DNA of 64,000 bases from an uncultured Sphingopyxis sp. (GTDB lineage: Bacteria > Pseudomonadota > Alphaproteobacteria > Sphingomonadales > Sphingomonadaceae). Shown here in pieces: positions 24,609 through 32,689 of this stretch; the first letter of the stretch is position 1; each line of letters begins with the position of its first letter. Below the pieces are notes generated by a model that ran no database searches, was not told where the DNA came from, and saw nothing but the letters and a program-made list of their open reading frames with translations. The stretch lies in contig NZ_LT598653.1 in the NCBI RefSeq assembly GCF_900078365.1, positions 2,480,001 to 2,544,000 of the forward strand. The letters are read 5' to 3'. Both the position numbers and the translations under genes were made by a program.

Positions 24609-26645
24609 TCAGGCGGTTTCGACGGGAATTTCAAAGCGGAATTGCGCGCCGCCGCCGGGATGGTTGGACGCCGCAATCGAGCCGCCATGTTCGGCGATGA
24701 TCGACTGGCAAATGACGAGGCCGATGCCCATGCCCGCCTCCTTCGTCGTGAAAAAACCCTCGAAGATCCGGTCGAGATCTTGCGGCGGGATCCCCGGGCC
24801 GGTGTCGCGGAGCGTGAAGGCGAGCGCGCCGCCTTCGGTCCGGTGCGTGTCGATGAATATCTCGCGCTTGCCCGACCCTTGCGTGTCGAGTGCCTGGACG
24901 CTGTTGATGATCAGGTTCACGACCACCTGCTGCAACCGGATGCGATCCCCCATGCCCGGCGGAAGGTCGCGGGCAAGATTGGCGGTGATGCCGATCGACT
25001 GCGATTCGATTTCGTGGCGGATGAAGATCAGCGATTCCTGCACGATCTCGTTGAGGTCGATCGCGAGCCGTTCGGGCTGACGCTTCGACGCCATGCCGCG
25101 GATATGCTGTACGATGTCGCTTGCGCGCCGCCCGCTCGCGGCGATGCGCGTGGTCAGCGCCTTCACCTTTTCGACGTTCGGATCGTCGCGCGACAGCCAG
25201 CGCAGACTCGTTTCGGCGTTGGTGATGATCGCCGCGAGCGGCTGGTTGATCTCGTGCGCGATCGACGTCGTCAGTTCGCCCAGCGTCGATATGCGCGCGG
25301 CATGGGTGAAATCGGCCTGGAGCTGGCGCAGCTCGGCCTCGATGCTCAGCCGCTCGGTCACATCCTCGAAGCTGAAGATCGTCACGTCGAGCTCGGCGAG
25401 TATCTTTGGATAGGTGACCGACATGCGGACGTCGAGCACGCGGCCGTCGAAGGTCTCCACCTTGGTGAGCTCGCTATGGCTCGTCTGCCCGTTGAAACGG
25501 CCGACCATGACATTGTGGAGCGAGGCGCGGCTGAGCGTGAACAGATAGCCGACCGGCCGCATCAGATCGAGCGCGCTGGCGCCGCCGAGCATCTCCACCG
25601 CGGCGCGGTTGACGTCGGTGACCCGCACCGTCGTCGCGGCGAGTTCGACGAGGCCCGGATTCGCGTCGAGATAAGCGGCGAAATCGGTCACGCCGGTCGC
25701 GCGGATGTCGGCGTAGATCCGGCCCATATGGCTCGCGTCGACCTGCCAGAGCGCAATCGGCATATGGTGGACAAGCTTGCGGTATCGCGCCTCGCTGGCG
25801 CGCAAATAGACATAGGAACGGTCGTCGTCGACCGCGCCATTGACCGCCGCGTAAACCCGGCCGGGCGCTTCGGCCCGCCATACCGTCACCAGAGGGTCGC
25901 GCAAGATGCCGTCCGACGGCAGTTGCCGCCGATAGGTCGCATCCTCGGTCTGGCCGGTCATCGCATCGACGATCAGCTCGCCGAGCGCCGCGCGGCTCTC
26001 GAGCGGCCAGAAGCCGGCGACCGGCTGGCCGATCATCAGGTCGCGCCCGCGATTTCCGCCGACGAGGCGCATCGTCCGTTCGTTGACGTTGACGATCCGC
26101 GCCGCCTTGACCAGTTGCTGGTATCGCGCATCGAGCCGCGCGTCGGCGCCGGGCTCGCCGCGCAACCGCGCGATTTCGGCGATCAGCGGCTGCGAGGCGG
26201 CAACGTCGATCTCCCAGCTCGCCGCCATCAGCCGGTCGGGAATATGCCAGTCGGCGCCCGGCACGGCGCCGTCGCTGAGCGACTGGCGGCCATATTCGAT
26301 GACGTCGCGCGGCGTTCCATCCTGCGCGAAACGGACATATTGGCGGATGTCGACGGCGATGTGGATGCCCGACGGGGTGCGGCGGCTGACGACGCCCTGC
26401 CACGTCCCTTCCTGCAGCAGCATGCGCCAATGCTCGCGCTCATTCTCGCTGCGCGTCGACAAATGACCGATGCCACGGCCGATCATGGTCAGCGCGGGCC
26501 AGCCGTACAGGGCTTCCGACGCCGGGTTCCAATAGTGGACCGCGCCTTCGATGTCGAAAATGATCACGCTCTCGGATGCGAAATCCGCGATCTCGGGTTC
26601 GGATGCCCGGGCCGCGACCGGCGGCTCGTCGGCGGCCGGAGTCAT
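24609..26645 (-). CDS. Soluble PAS-domain sensor histidine kinase
   Basis: 678 residues with no TM segment. An N-terminal PAS (about 20-135; SESVIIFDIEGAVHYWNPASE), a second PAS-like region in the middle (residues about 185-265), and a third (about 295-415) precede a HisKA domain with SIAHEINQPLAA as phospho-acceptor box and a HATPase domain with N (LIINSVQALD), G1 (DTGPGIPP) and G2 (GMGIGLVICQS) boxes. The layout matches FixL-like cytoplasmic sensors, but no heme-binding signature is evident. Its ATG overlaps the preceding receiver stop (ATGA). Probable partners are the receiver and the FixJ-type regulator upstream. Confidence 0.92.
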   Translation of the reverse strand: MTPAADEPPVAARASEPEIADFASESVIIFDIEGAVHYWNPASEALYGWPALTMIGRGIGHLSTRSENEREHWRMLLQEGTWQGVVSRRTPSGIHIAVDIRQYVRFAQDGTPRDVIEYGRQSLSDGAVPGADWHIPDRLMAASWEIDVAASQPLIAEIARLRGEPGADARLDARYQQLVKAARIVNVNERTMRLVGGNRGRDLMIGQPVAGFWPLESRAALGELIVDAMTGQTEDATYRRQLPSDGILRDPLVTVWRAEAPGRVYAAVNGAVDDDRSYVYLRASEARYRKLVHHMPIALWQVDASHMGRIYADIRATGVTDFAAYLDANPGLVELAATTVRVTDVNRAAVEMLGGASALDLMRPVGYLFTLSRASLHNVMVGRFNGQTSHSELTKVETFDGRVLDVRMSVTYPKILAELDVTIFSFEDVTERLSIEAELRQLQADFTHAARISTLGELTTSIAHEINQPLAAIITNAETSLRWLSRDDPNVEKVKALTTRIAASGRRASDIVQHIRGMASKRQPERLAIDLNEIVQESLIFIRHEIESQSIGITANLARDLPPGMGDRIRLQQVVVNLIINSVQALDTQGSGKREIFIDTHRTEGGALAFTLRDTGPGIPPQDLDRIFEGFFTTKEAGMGIGLVICQSIIAEHGGSIAASNHPGGGAQFRFEIPVETA

Positions 26646-27037
26646 CGTCCCGGCTCTTCGGGCCAGTCATCCTCGCCGATCGCCGATCGCAGTTCCGCAA
26701 GGAGCGCCTCGTCGGCGACCGGCTTGGTCAGCCAGGCCTGGGCGCCAAGGTCGAACGCCCGCGTCCGCGCGCCCGGGTCGAGAACCGAGGTAAGCACGAT
26801 GACGGGCAGCTTAGACCCGCCCGCGCGCATCCGTTCGAGCAGATCGAGCCCGCTCATTCCCGGCATCCGCACGTCGGTGATCAGGCAATCGACCGCGGGC
26901 GGCCCATTGCCGTTCAGAAACGCTTGCGCGCTATCGAAAGCGCTGCATTCCAGTCCGGTGACCATCAGCAGATCGCACAAGGCTTCGCGAATGGCTTCGT
27001 CATCATCCACAACCGCGACAAGAGGTGCTTTGGGCAA
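26642..27037 (-). CDS. Single-domain response regulator (receiver only)
   Basis: 131 residues covering one REC domain: acidic pocket VVDDDEAIREALCDLL, phospho-Asp in LITDVRMPGMSGLD, Thr/Ser in VIVLTSV and Lys in AWLTKPV. There is no output domain, so it is probably a phosphate sink, connector or allosteric partner of the kinase with which it overlaps by 4 bp. The start is a TTG at 27037 behind aaggg. Confidence 0.88.
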   Translation of the reverse strand: MPKAPLVAVVDDDEAIREALCDLLMVTGLECSAFDSAQAFLNGNGPPAVDCLITDVRMPGMSGLDLLERMRAGGSKLPVIVLTSVLDPGARTRAFDLGAQAWLTKPVADEALLAELRSAIGEDDWPEEPGR

Positions 27038-27122
27038 GCGATTCAGCCCTTTTCTTCACGACCCAACCGGCCAACCCCGCCACTGTTGCCCAGCTTGCAA
27101 GGCTTTGTAACCATACCAAAGT

Positions 27123-27271
27123 CTAGGACCGATCGCCATTCGGCTCCTGGCGGCCTGCAAATGGCGGCCTTCCGCGCTTCCGCTGCTCACGTGCCAAAAG
27201 CACGCTGCGCTCAGGGTCCCGGAAAACCAACATTTTCGGCTCTCCAGCAATCGAATGGCGATCGGTCCTAG
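27123..27271. repeat. 149-bp element with 20-bp perfect terminal inverted repeats
   Basis: ctaggaccgatcgccattcg (27123-27142) and its exact reverse complement (27252-27271) bracket 109 bp without a gene. The right arm contains the stop codon of the FixJ-type gene (TAG, 27270-27268). Size and structure suggest a MITE-like insertion; no target duplication is obvious. Confidence 0.7.
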
Positions 27272-27915
27272 GCCCCTTCGGTCTCACGCAATCGTTCGGG
27301 CAATTTCTCCCACGCGCGGATCAGCTCGCCCACGGTCGCGGCCTGCATCTTCTTCATCACATTGCTGCGATGGAGCTTCACCGTGATTTCCGAAATCCCG
27401 AGGTCGTAGGCGATCTGCTTGTTGAGCCGCCCGCGCGCGACTTCGCGCATGACCTGAGTTTCGCGCGGCGTCAGCGTCGCGTAACGCTCGACCTGTTGCT
27501 GGACGATCCTGGCATTCGCCCGCTCGGCGACGTCGCGCTCGACGCCCGCGACGACCGCGTCGAGCAGCGTCTGGTCGCGCACCGGCTTGGTCAGGAAGTC
27601 GACCGCGCCCGCCTTCATCGCCTGCACCGACATGGGAATATCGCCATGCCCGGTCAGGAAAACGATCGGCTTGGCGATGCCCGCCGCCGCCAGCTGCTGC
27701 TGGAGATCGAGCCCGCTCGACCCCGGCATGCGCACGTCGAGGACGAGGCAGCCGGCGCGTTCGAGCAGCGGCGATTCGAGCAGCTCGCGCGTCGAGCCGT
27801 AGCAGGTCGATTCGATCCCGACCGAAAGCATCAGCTCGCTGATCGCGGTCCGCACCTCTTCGTCGTCGTCGACGATGAGGACCAGCGGAGCTTCATAATC
27901 GGCGGTTGTCGTCAT
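27268..27915 (-). CDS. FixJ-type response regulator (REC + LuxR HTH)
   Basis: 215 residues. REC domain at about 10-125 with IVDDDEEVR, phospho-Asp in LVLDVRMPGSSG, and FLTKPV; LuxR-type HTH at about 150-205 (LTPRETQVMREVARGRLNKQ, then SEITVKLHRSNVMKKM). It is predicted to activate transcription after phosphorylation by the downstream kinase. The ATG at 27915 follows ggagggggga; the earlier start at 28089 would overlap the CDGSH gene. Its last codon lies in the arm of an inverted-repeat element. Confidence 0.93.
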   Translation of the reverse strand: MTTTADYEAPLVLIVDDDEEVRTAISELMLSVGIESTCYGSTRELLESPLLERAGCLVLDVRMPGSSGLDLQQQLAAAGIAKPIVFLTGHGDIPMSVQAMKAGAVDFLTKPVRDQTLLDAVVAGVERDVAERANARIVQQQVERYATLTPRETQVMREVARGRLNKQIAYDLGISEITVKLHRSNVMKKMQAATVGELIRAWEKLPERLRETEGA

Positions 27916-27992
27916 TCCCCCCTCCGGGTAGCGGCGTTGCGGAGTTCCTGGGCCCGGCTCCGGTCCGGCCGGCAGGTTGCCCGATGACGCGA

Positions 27993-28646
27993 TCATAAGC
28001 TGCGAAATCCGATCCGGCGATGGCTTTCGTCGCAGAAGGGCTTGGTCTTCGACGCGCCGCAGCGGCACAGGCGCGCATGGTCGACGCACGCGACGGTGCG
28101 GCCCGTCCCGCTGATGATTTCCAGATTGCCGCGCACTTCGAGCGGTCCGTCGGCTTCGGGCTCGATCGCGAGCGGGCCGCCGCGCACCGCGAGTTTCTTG
28201 CCCTTGTCGGTGGGCGGCTCGCCGGTCGCCTCGAAGCCGATATATTTATGCGACTTGTCGCAGAACGGCTTGCGCTTCGACGCGCCGCAGCGGCAGAGCG
28301 TGGCGCGAAAACCCGCCTTCTCGCCGTCGAGCGACATGTCGGCGCGCACCACATAGGGGCCGTTTTCGCGCAGGCTGATCAGATTGACCGGCGGCACCGG
28401 TTCGCTTTGCCCGTCGCGGCGCTCATAGGTCAGCGCCCCCGACGGGCATTCGCGGATCACCGAACAGAGATATTCGATTTCGCTCGCGTCGGGGAGAATC
28501 CACGGCCCCTCCACGTCGGCGAGGAAGGAGGCGGGCGCGCGGGTGACGCAGAAGCGCGCGTGGATGCAGCGCCTGCCGTCGAATTTCACGGCGATGTCCT
28601 TGCCTTCGGCGCGATCGACGGGATCGCCTGTTTCGGTGACAGCCAT
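27993..28646 (-). CDS. Iron-sulfur protein: divergent ferredoxin-like domain plus two CDGSH domains
   Basis: 217 residues. The N-terminus (about 15-75) is an Fer4_19-type domain with Cys in CIHARFC, YLCSVIREC. Two CDGSH-type motifs follow, CRCGASKRKPFCDKSH and CRCGASKTKPFCDESH, each able to hold a [2Fe-2S] cluster by three Cys and one His. This architecture is known in bacteria as a redox or nitric-oxide/iron-linked protein without a defined reaction. It is divergent from the MocR gene, and a GTACC box lies 90 bp upstream of its start. Confidence 0.9.
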   Translation of the reverse strand: MAVTETGDPVDRAEGKDIAVKFDGRRCIHARFCVTRAPASFLADVEGPWILPDASEIEYLCSVIRECPSGALTYERRDGQSEPVPPVNLISLRENGPYVVRADMSLDGEKAGFRATLCRCGASKRKPFCDKSHKYIGFEATGEPPTDKGKKLAVRGGPLAIEPEADGPLEVRGNLEIISGTGRTVACVDHARLCRCGASKTKPFCDESHRRIGFRSL

Positions 28647-28735
28647 TGTCCTAACCCTCCTCGCGGCCGCGATGGCGGCGAGTCCTTATCGGACGGCGGC
28701 GTGGGCGACGTCAGATGCGAGAGCGGTCAAGGCGA

Positions 28736-28880
28736 CTGTACCAAATCGCGATCCGATCGCCCCCCGAGGCTAGACGCCGAGGCAAGCCACCCTGAACCTT
28801 CGTATAGGTCGCCCCCGCCTCGACAGACGCGGCACGGCGGGCGTAGCCTCCGGGGCATCGGAAGAGGTTTAACAGTACCA
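28736..28880. promoter_or_regulatory. Two GTACC boxes between the CDGSH and MocR genes
   Basis: CTGTACCA at 28736-28743 and CAGTACCA at 28873-28880 lie in the 246-bp divergent gap. The second is 13 bp before the MocR start codon. They match boxes at 31026-31033, 36481-36488 and 36509-36518 (consensus YWGTACCR). Likely MocR operator, allowing self-control and control of the CDGSH gene. Confidence 0.55.
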
Positions 28881-28892
28881 TGAGGTGACGAG

Positions 28893-30344
28893 ATGACTGC
28901 ACCATGGGACCCCGGGCGTGTCGCCTTCGCGATCGACCGGACGCATTCGACACCGATTACCGCGCAGATCACCGGGACGCTGCGCGCCGCGATCGTCGAG
29001 GGCCGGCTGCGCCCCGGAACGCGCTTGCCGTCGTGGCTGGACCTCGCGGCGCAGCTCGGCGTCGCACGCGGCACGGTGAAGGCCGCCTATGAGGCGCTCG
29101 CCGACGAATTTCTCGTCTTTTCGGCGGGCGCCGCCGGGACGCGGGTCGCCGAACGCGCCGCGCCGCGCCCCGTCGAGGCGAAGCGGATCGACATTCCGCG
29201 CCCGCTGCAGGACCTCGAACGCGGCTTTTCGTTGCGCCCGCTGCCGTTTCAGATGGGCGTGCCGGCGCAGGACGCCTTTCCCGCCAAGCTGTGGGCGCGG
29301 CTGCGCACCCGCGCGGTGCGGACGAACGCGATGGCTCCCGTCGGCCCGCCCGATCCGCGCGGCGAGCCCGAACTGCGCGAGCGAATCGCGGCGCAGCTTG
29401 CGATCACGCGCGGCATATCCTGCCACCCCGACCAGATTATCCTGACCAGCGGATACAAGAACGGCCTCTGCCTGACGCTGCTCGCGCTGGGCGTGCAGGG
29501 CCGCGCCGCGTGGGTCGAGGACCCATGCTATCCGGTGGCGCGCATGGGGCTGACGATCGGCGGCGTGACGCCGGTGCCCGTGCCGGTCGACGCCAAGGGC
29601 CTTCGCGTCGACATGGGGGTGCGCCTCGCGCCCGACGCCGCGCTCGCGCTCGTCACGCCCGGGCAGCAGGCGCCGACCGGCGTCACCCTGTCGCCCGAAC
29701 GCCGCGCGGCGCTGCTCGCCTGGGCGGCGCGCGAAGAGGCGTGGATCGTCGAGGACGACTATCTCGGCGAACTGCAGCTCGACGGTCGGGCGGCACCAGC
29801 CCTTGCCTCAGGCGCGGGCGCCGAGCGCGTGATTCACATCGGGTCGTTCAGCAAAACGCTCAGCCCGGCACTTGGCCTCGGCTTCGTCGTCGCGCCGCTG
29901 GCGCTCGCGGCGCGCTTCGGCGAGGTCGCGGGCTATCTCAACCCCGCGCCGAACGTAACGACGCAGCTCGCGCTGACGGACTTCCTTGCGGGCGGGCATT
30001 TCCTGCGCCACCTGCGCCATATGAAGAGCCTGTACCGCGAGCGCCGCGACGCGCTGCACGCGCGGCTCGATCGCGATATAAGGGTCGATGCTTTCGCCGG
30101 GCTGGCGGTGATCGCGCACCTGCCGCGCGGCCATGACGATGTCGCGCTGGCGAAGCACGCGCCCGAACTGGGCATCGCGCCGGCGCCGCTGTCGATCTGG
30201 AACGCCGATCCGGCAGAGGGCCAGCCGGGGCTGGTCCTGTGCGTCACCAACCTGCGCCCGCAGATATTGGACAAGGCGTGCGACGCGCTCGCGGCGCTGA
30301 TCGACGAAGGAACAGCCGCGCCGCTTTCGGCGCGGGCGGCCTGA
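28893..30344 (+). CDS. MocR-type (GntR-aminotransferase fusion) transcriptional regulator
   Basis: 483 residues. N-terminal GntR winged helix (about 15-85: ITGTLRAAIVEGRLRPGTRLPS, LGVARGTVKAAYEAL) joined by a linker to a fold-type I aminotransferase-like domain with VEDDYLGEL and the PLP lysine in GSFSKTLSPALGLGF. MocR proteins sense PLP, amino acids or amines. It is followed 13 bp later by the azoreductase-like gene. Repeated GTACC boxes around it point to a local regulon. The ATG at 28893 starts inside the gaggtgacgag region with a usable ribosome binding site. Confidence 0.92.
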   Translation: MTAPWDPGRVAFAIDRTHSTPITAQITGTLRAAIVEGRLRPGTRLPSWLDLAAQLGVARGTVKAAYEALADEFLVFSAGAAGTRVAERAAPRPVEAKRIDIPRPLQDLERGFSLRPLPFQMGVPAQDAFPAKLWARLRTRAVRTNAMAPVGPPDPRGEPELRERIAAQLAITRGISCHPDQIILTSGYKNGLCLTLLALGVQGRAAWVEDPCYPVARMGLTIGGVTPVPVPVDAKGLRVDMGVRLAPDAALALVTPGQQAPTGVTLSPERRAALLAWAAREEAWIVEDDYLGELQLDGRAAPALASGAGAERVIHIGSFSKTLSPALGLGFVVAPLALAARFGEVAGYLNPAPNVTTQLALTDFLAGGHFLRHLRHMKSLYRERRDALHARLDRDIRVDAFAGLAVIAHLPRGHDDVALAKHAPELGIAPAPLSIWNADPAEGQPGLVLCVTNLRPQILDKACDALAALIDEGTAAPLSARAA

Positions 30345-30357
30345 AGGAGAACTGGAA

Positions 30358-31020
30358 ATGAAGCTGCTGCATGTCGATGCGAGCCCCAAAAGCGTCAATT
30401 CGAGTTCGCGGACGCTGTCGCGCTTTTTCGTCGACCGGCTTCGCGCGCATATCCCGTCGCTGTCGGTCGACTATCTCGACCTGGCGCTGACGCCGCTGCC
30501 GCCGATCAGCGAGATCTTCACCCGCGCGACCTATACGCCGCCCGAGGACCGCACGCCCGAAATGCGCGCGGCGCTGAGCGTATCGGACGCGCTGTGCCGC
30601 CGCCTGCTGAGCGCCGATGCGCTGGTCTTTGCGATGCCGATGCACAATTGGACGATGCCCGCTTCGTTCAAGCTGTTCGTCGATACCATCGTGCGCGGCG
30701 GCCTGACCTATATCGCGACCGACGACGGGCGCTATGTCGGCACGCTCGGCGACAAGAAGCTGCTGTTCGTCACCACGCGCGGCGTCGATCTGCGGCCGGG
30801 CACCCCCTTTGCCGCGATGGATGCGCTGACGCCCGCGCTTCGCGCGGCATTCGGCTTCATCGGCGTCGACGCAGCGCATTTCGTCGATGCCCAGCCGCTG
30901 CAATTCGCGCGCGAGGAGGAACGGGCGGCGGCGCTGGCGCGCGCGAAAGAGGAACTCGCCGCGCTCGCCGGAAGCTGGGGCCGCGCCGTGCCCCGCGCCG
31001 CGCTGTCGCAGGCCGGATAA
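30358..31020 (+). CDS. FMN-dependent NADH-azoreductase-like flavoprotein
   Basis: 220 residues of flavodoxin-like fold. VDASPKSVNSSSRTLSRFF is the phosphate-binding loop of FMN; FAMPMHNWTMPASFKLFVDTI and TTRG are typical of the AzoR family. It reduces quinones or azo compounds with NAD(P)H in the cytoplasm, consistent with electrophile detoxification. aaggag precedes the ATG. It follows the MocR gene by 13 bp and is likely cotranscribed. Confidence 0.9.
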   Translation: MKLLHVDASPKSVNSSSRTLSRFFVDRLRAHIPSLSVDYLDLALTPLPPISEIFTRATYTPPEDRTPEMRAALSVSDALCRRLLSADALVFAMPMHNWTMPASFKLFVDTIVRGGLTYIATDDGRYVGTLGDKKLLFVTTRGVDLRPGTPFAAMDALTPALRAAFGFIGVDAAHFVDAQPLQFAREEERAAALARAKEELAALAGSWGRAVPRAALSQAG

Positions 31021-31025
31021 GCCAC

Positions 31026-31033
31026 GGTACAAT
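31026..31033. promoter_or_regulatory. GTACC box upstream of the acetyltransferase gene
   Basis: GGTACAAT reads ATTGTACC on the minus strand and shares ggtacaatca with the box at 36511-36520. It lies 89 bp before the acetyltransferase start codon. Confidence 0.45.
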
Positions 31034-31121
31034 CATATCGGCAGCCCTTGGGTCTGTCGCGGCGCCGCAGTAGGCCTAGGCTGTTCCTGTCTCTTTCCAT
31101 TTCAAGCAAAGGTGAGCTGCC

Positions 31122-31406
31122 ATGGACGCCGAAGTTGTCGATAATGCCGAAAAGCGTTGTTTCGAGCTCGACCTGCCCGACGGATCGACCGCGGCGGCCT
31201 TCTACCGCGTCGACGAGGAAGGCCGGCTGGTGATGATCCACACCGAGGTGCCGTCCGAATTCTGGGGCATGGGCATCGCCTCGCAGCTTGCCGACGGCGC
31301 CGTCCACCTGATGCGGCAGACCGGCCGCCGGGCGGTGCTGCGCTGTCAGTTCATGGTCAATTTCTTCGGCCGCCACCCCGAATATGCCGACGTCGTCGCC
31401 GGTTGA
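31122..31406 (+). CDS. Small GNAT-like N-acetyltransferase (YjdJ/Acetyltransf_CG type)
   Basis: 94 residues, the length of the minimal GCN5-related family. HTEVPSEFWGMGIASQLADGAV carries the acetyl-CoA-loop Gly residues and helix, and RCQFMVNFFGRHPEYADVV is the conserved C-terminus. These proteins bind acetyl-CoA; substrate unknown. It is preceded by aaaggtgagctgcc with a good ribosome binding site and is followed 13 bp later by a DUF1810 gene. Confidence 0.88.
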   Translation: MDAEVVDNAEKRCFELDLPDGSTAAAFYRVDEEGRLVMIHTEVPSEFWGMGIASQLADGAVHLMRQTGRRAVLRCQFMVNFFGRHPEYADVVAG

Positions 31407-31419
31407 TCGGGGCACGGTC

Positions 31420-31842
31420 ATGATCGACGAATATAATCTCGCGCGCTTCGTCGCGGCGCAGGCCGAAGCCTATGACGACGCGATCGACATCCTGCGCCGC
31501 GGCGCGATGTGTACGCCCTATATGGATTTCATCTTCCCGCGCCTTGGCCGCGAGGATGGCGAGGACAGCGTCTATGCTCTCTCCTCGCTCGACGAGGCGG
31601 TCGCCTATCTCGACTATCCGCTCCTCGGCAACCGATACCGCGAAAGCGTCGAAACGCTCTTCCGCCTCGTGCGGACGAGCGCCCGCGAGGTGTTCGGCGA
31701 CGTCGATGCGGCGAAGCTGCACGCGTCGCTCACCCTGTTCGCGGAGGCCTCGAACGAAGTGCTGCTGCGGTCGGTGCTGATCACTTGGTTCGACAATCTG
31801 GTCGACGAGGAGACGATCGTGCGGGTCAGCCGCTACAGCTAG
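31420..31842 (+). CDS. DUF1810 family protein
   Basis: 140 residues. The DUF1810 pattern is clear: LARFVAAQAEAYDDAIDILRRG, MDFIFPRLG, YALSSLDEAVAYLDYPLLGNRYRE, HASLTLFAEA. All-helical and uncharacterised; homologues are sometimes called calpastatin-like without evidence. The ATG at 31420 gives the usual MIDEYNLARF start, better than an upstream frame start at 31384 that overlaps the acetyltransferase. Confidence 0.87.
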   Translation: MIDEYNLARFVAAQAEAYDDAIDILRRGAMCTPYMDFIFPRLGREDGEDSVYALSSLDEAVAYLDYPLLGNRYRESVETLFRLVRTSAREVFGDVDAAKLHASLTLFAEASNEVLLRSVLITWFDNLVDEETIVRVSRYS

Positions 31843-31848
31843 AGTCTG

Positions 31849-32601
31849 TCAGGCGAAGGCGATCCAGTCGCGCAGCCAGTCTTCGAAGCGCGTCGGGGCC
31901 CGCCGCCGGCGATCGTCGCAGACGAGCGGTTCGCCATCGAAACGCGCGCCGAAGTAGAGAGCGTCGGGATCGATCGTGATCCAGCGCGGATCCTCATGCG
32001 CGGTCAGGACCTGAAGCGCGAGATCGGCGAGGCCGAAAATATCGGGGCCGGCGACCTCGACGATGCCGTTCGCCGGTTCCTCGGTCACGAGAGCGGCCAG
32101 CGCATCGACCACATCGTCCGCGGCGACCGGCTGCATGGTGACGGGCGCAAGGCGCATCCGGTCACCGTCGCCGCCGGCATCGACGATCTTGTAGACGAAC
32201 TCGAAAAAGGGGGTCGAGCGCAGGATCGTGAACGGCACTGCCGCACCCGCAATCCGCTCTTCCTGGCCGCGCTTGGCCTGGAAATATCCGCCCTTCAACC
32301 TGTCCGCACCCACCGCGGACAAGGCGACGACATGGCCGACCGATGCGGCGCGGGCGGCCGCGAGGAGATTTTCGCTCGAGGCGGCGAAGAAGCGCCGCAT
32401 GTCCGCGACATCGCCATAACCCGAGTTGGAGGCATCGACGACCACTTCCGCGCCTGCAAGCGCCTCGGCCAGTCCTTCGCCGCTCATCGTGTTCACGCCG
32501 GTCGAGCGCGCCGCGGCTATGACATCATGTCCCGCATCGCGCAGCCGCGCGGCGAGACGGCGGCCGATCAGGCCGGTTCCTCCGATGATGGTGATTTTCA
32601 T
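31849..32601 (-). CDS. NAD(P)-binding SDR family protein (NmrA-like)
   Basis: 250 residues of the atypical SDR fold. The N-terminal glycine motif GGTGLIG (8-14) binds NAD(P); GVNTMSGEGLAEALAGAEVVVD and HVVALSAVGAD follow. The classical YxxxK is replaced by a YFQAKRGQEERI segment. Reaction unknown; relatives act as quinone or redox sensors. It is a paralogue of the SDR at 35623-36381. It faces the DUF1810 gene with 6 bp between stops. Confidence 0.88.
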   Translation of the reverse strand: MKITIIGGTGLIGRRLAARLRDAGHDVIAAARSTGVNTMSGEGLAEALAGAEVVVDASNSGYGDVADMRRFFAASSENLLAAARAASVGHVVALSAVGADRLKGGYFQAKRGQEERIAGAAVPFTILRSTPFFEFVYKIVDAGGDGDRMRLAPVTMQPVAADDVVDALAALVTEEPANGIVEVAGPDIFGLADLALQVLTAHEDPRWITIDPDALYFGARFDGEPLVCDDRRRRAPTRFEDWLRDWIAFA

Positions 32602-32689
32602 GGATCTTCACTCCGCGACAGATTTCGTCGCCGAGTCTACGCCGCTGGCGAGGAGCGCGGCAGGACCGAGACACGACAATCGCCCTGCA

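Noticed and set aside
24555..27110. Long plus-strand frame (about 850 codons) opposite the histidine kinase
   Set aside because: Composition is Arg/Asp/His-rich without any family pattern, and the opposite strand encodes an intact PAS kinase and receiver.
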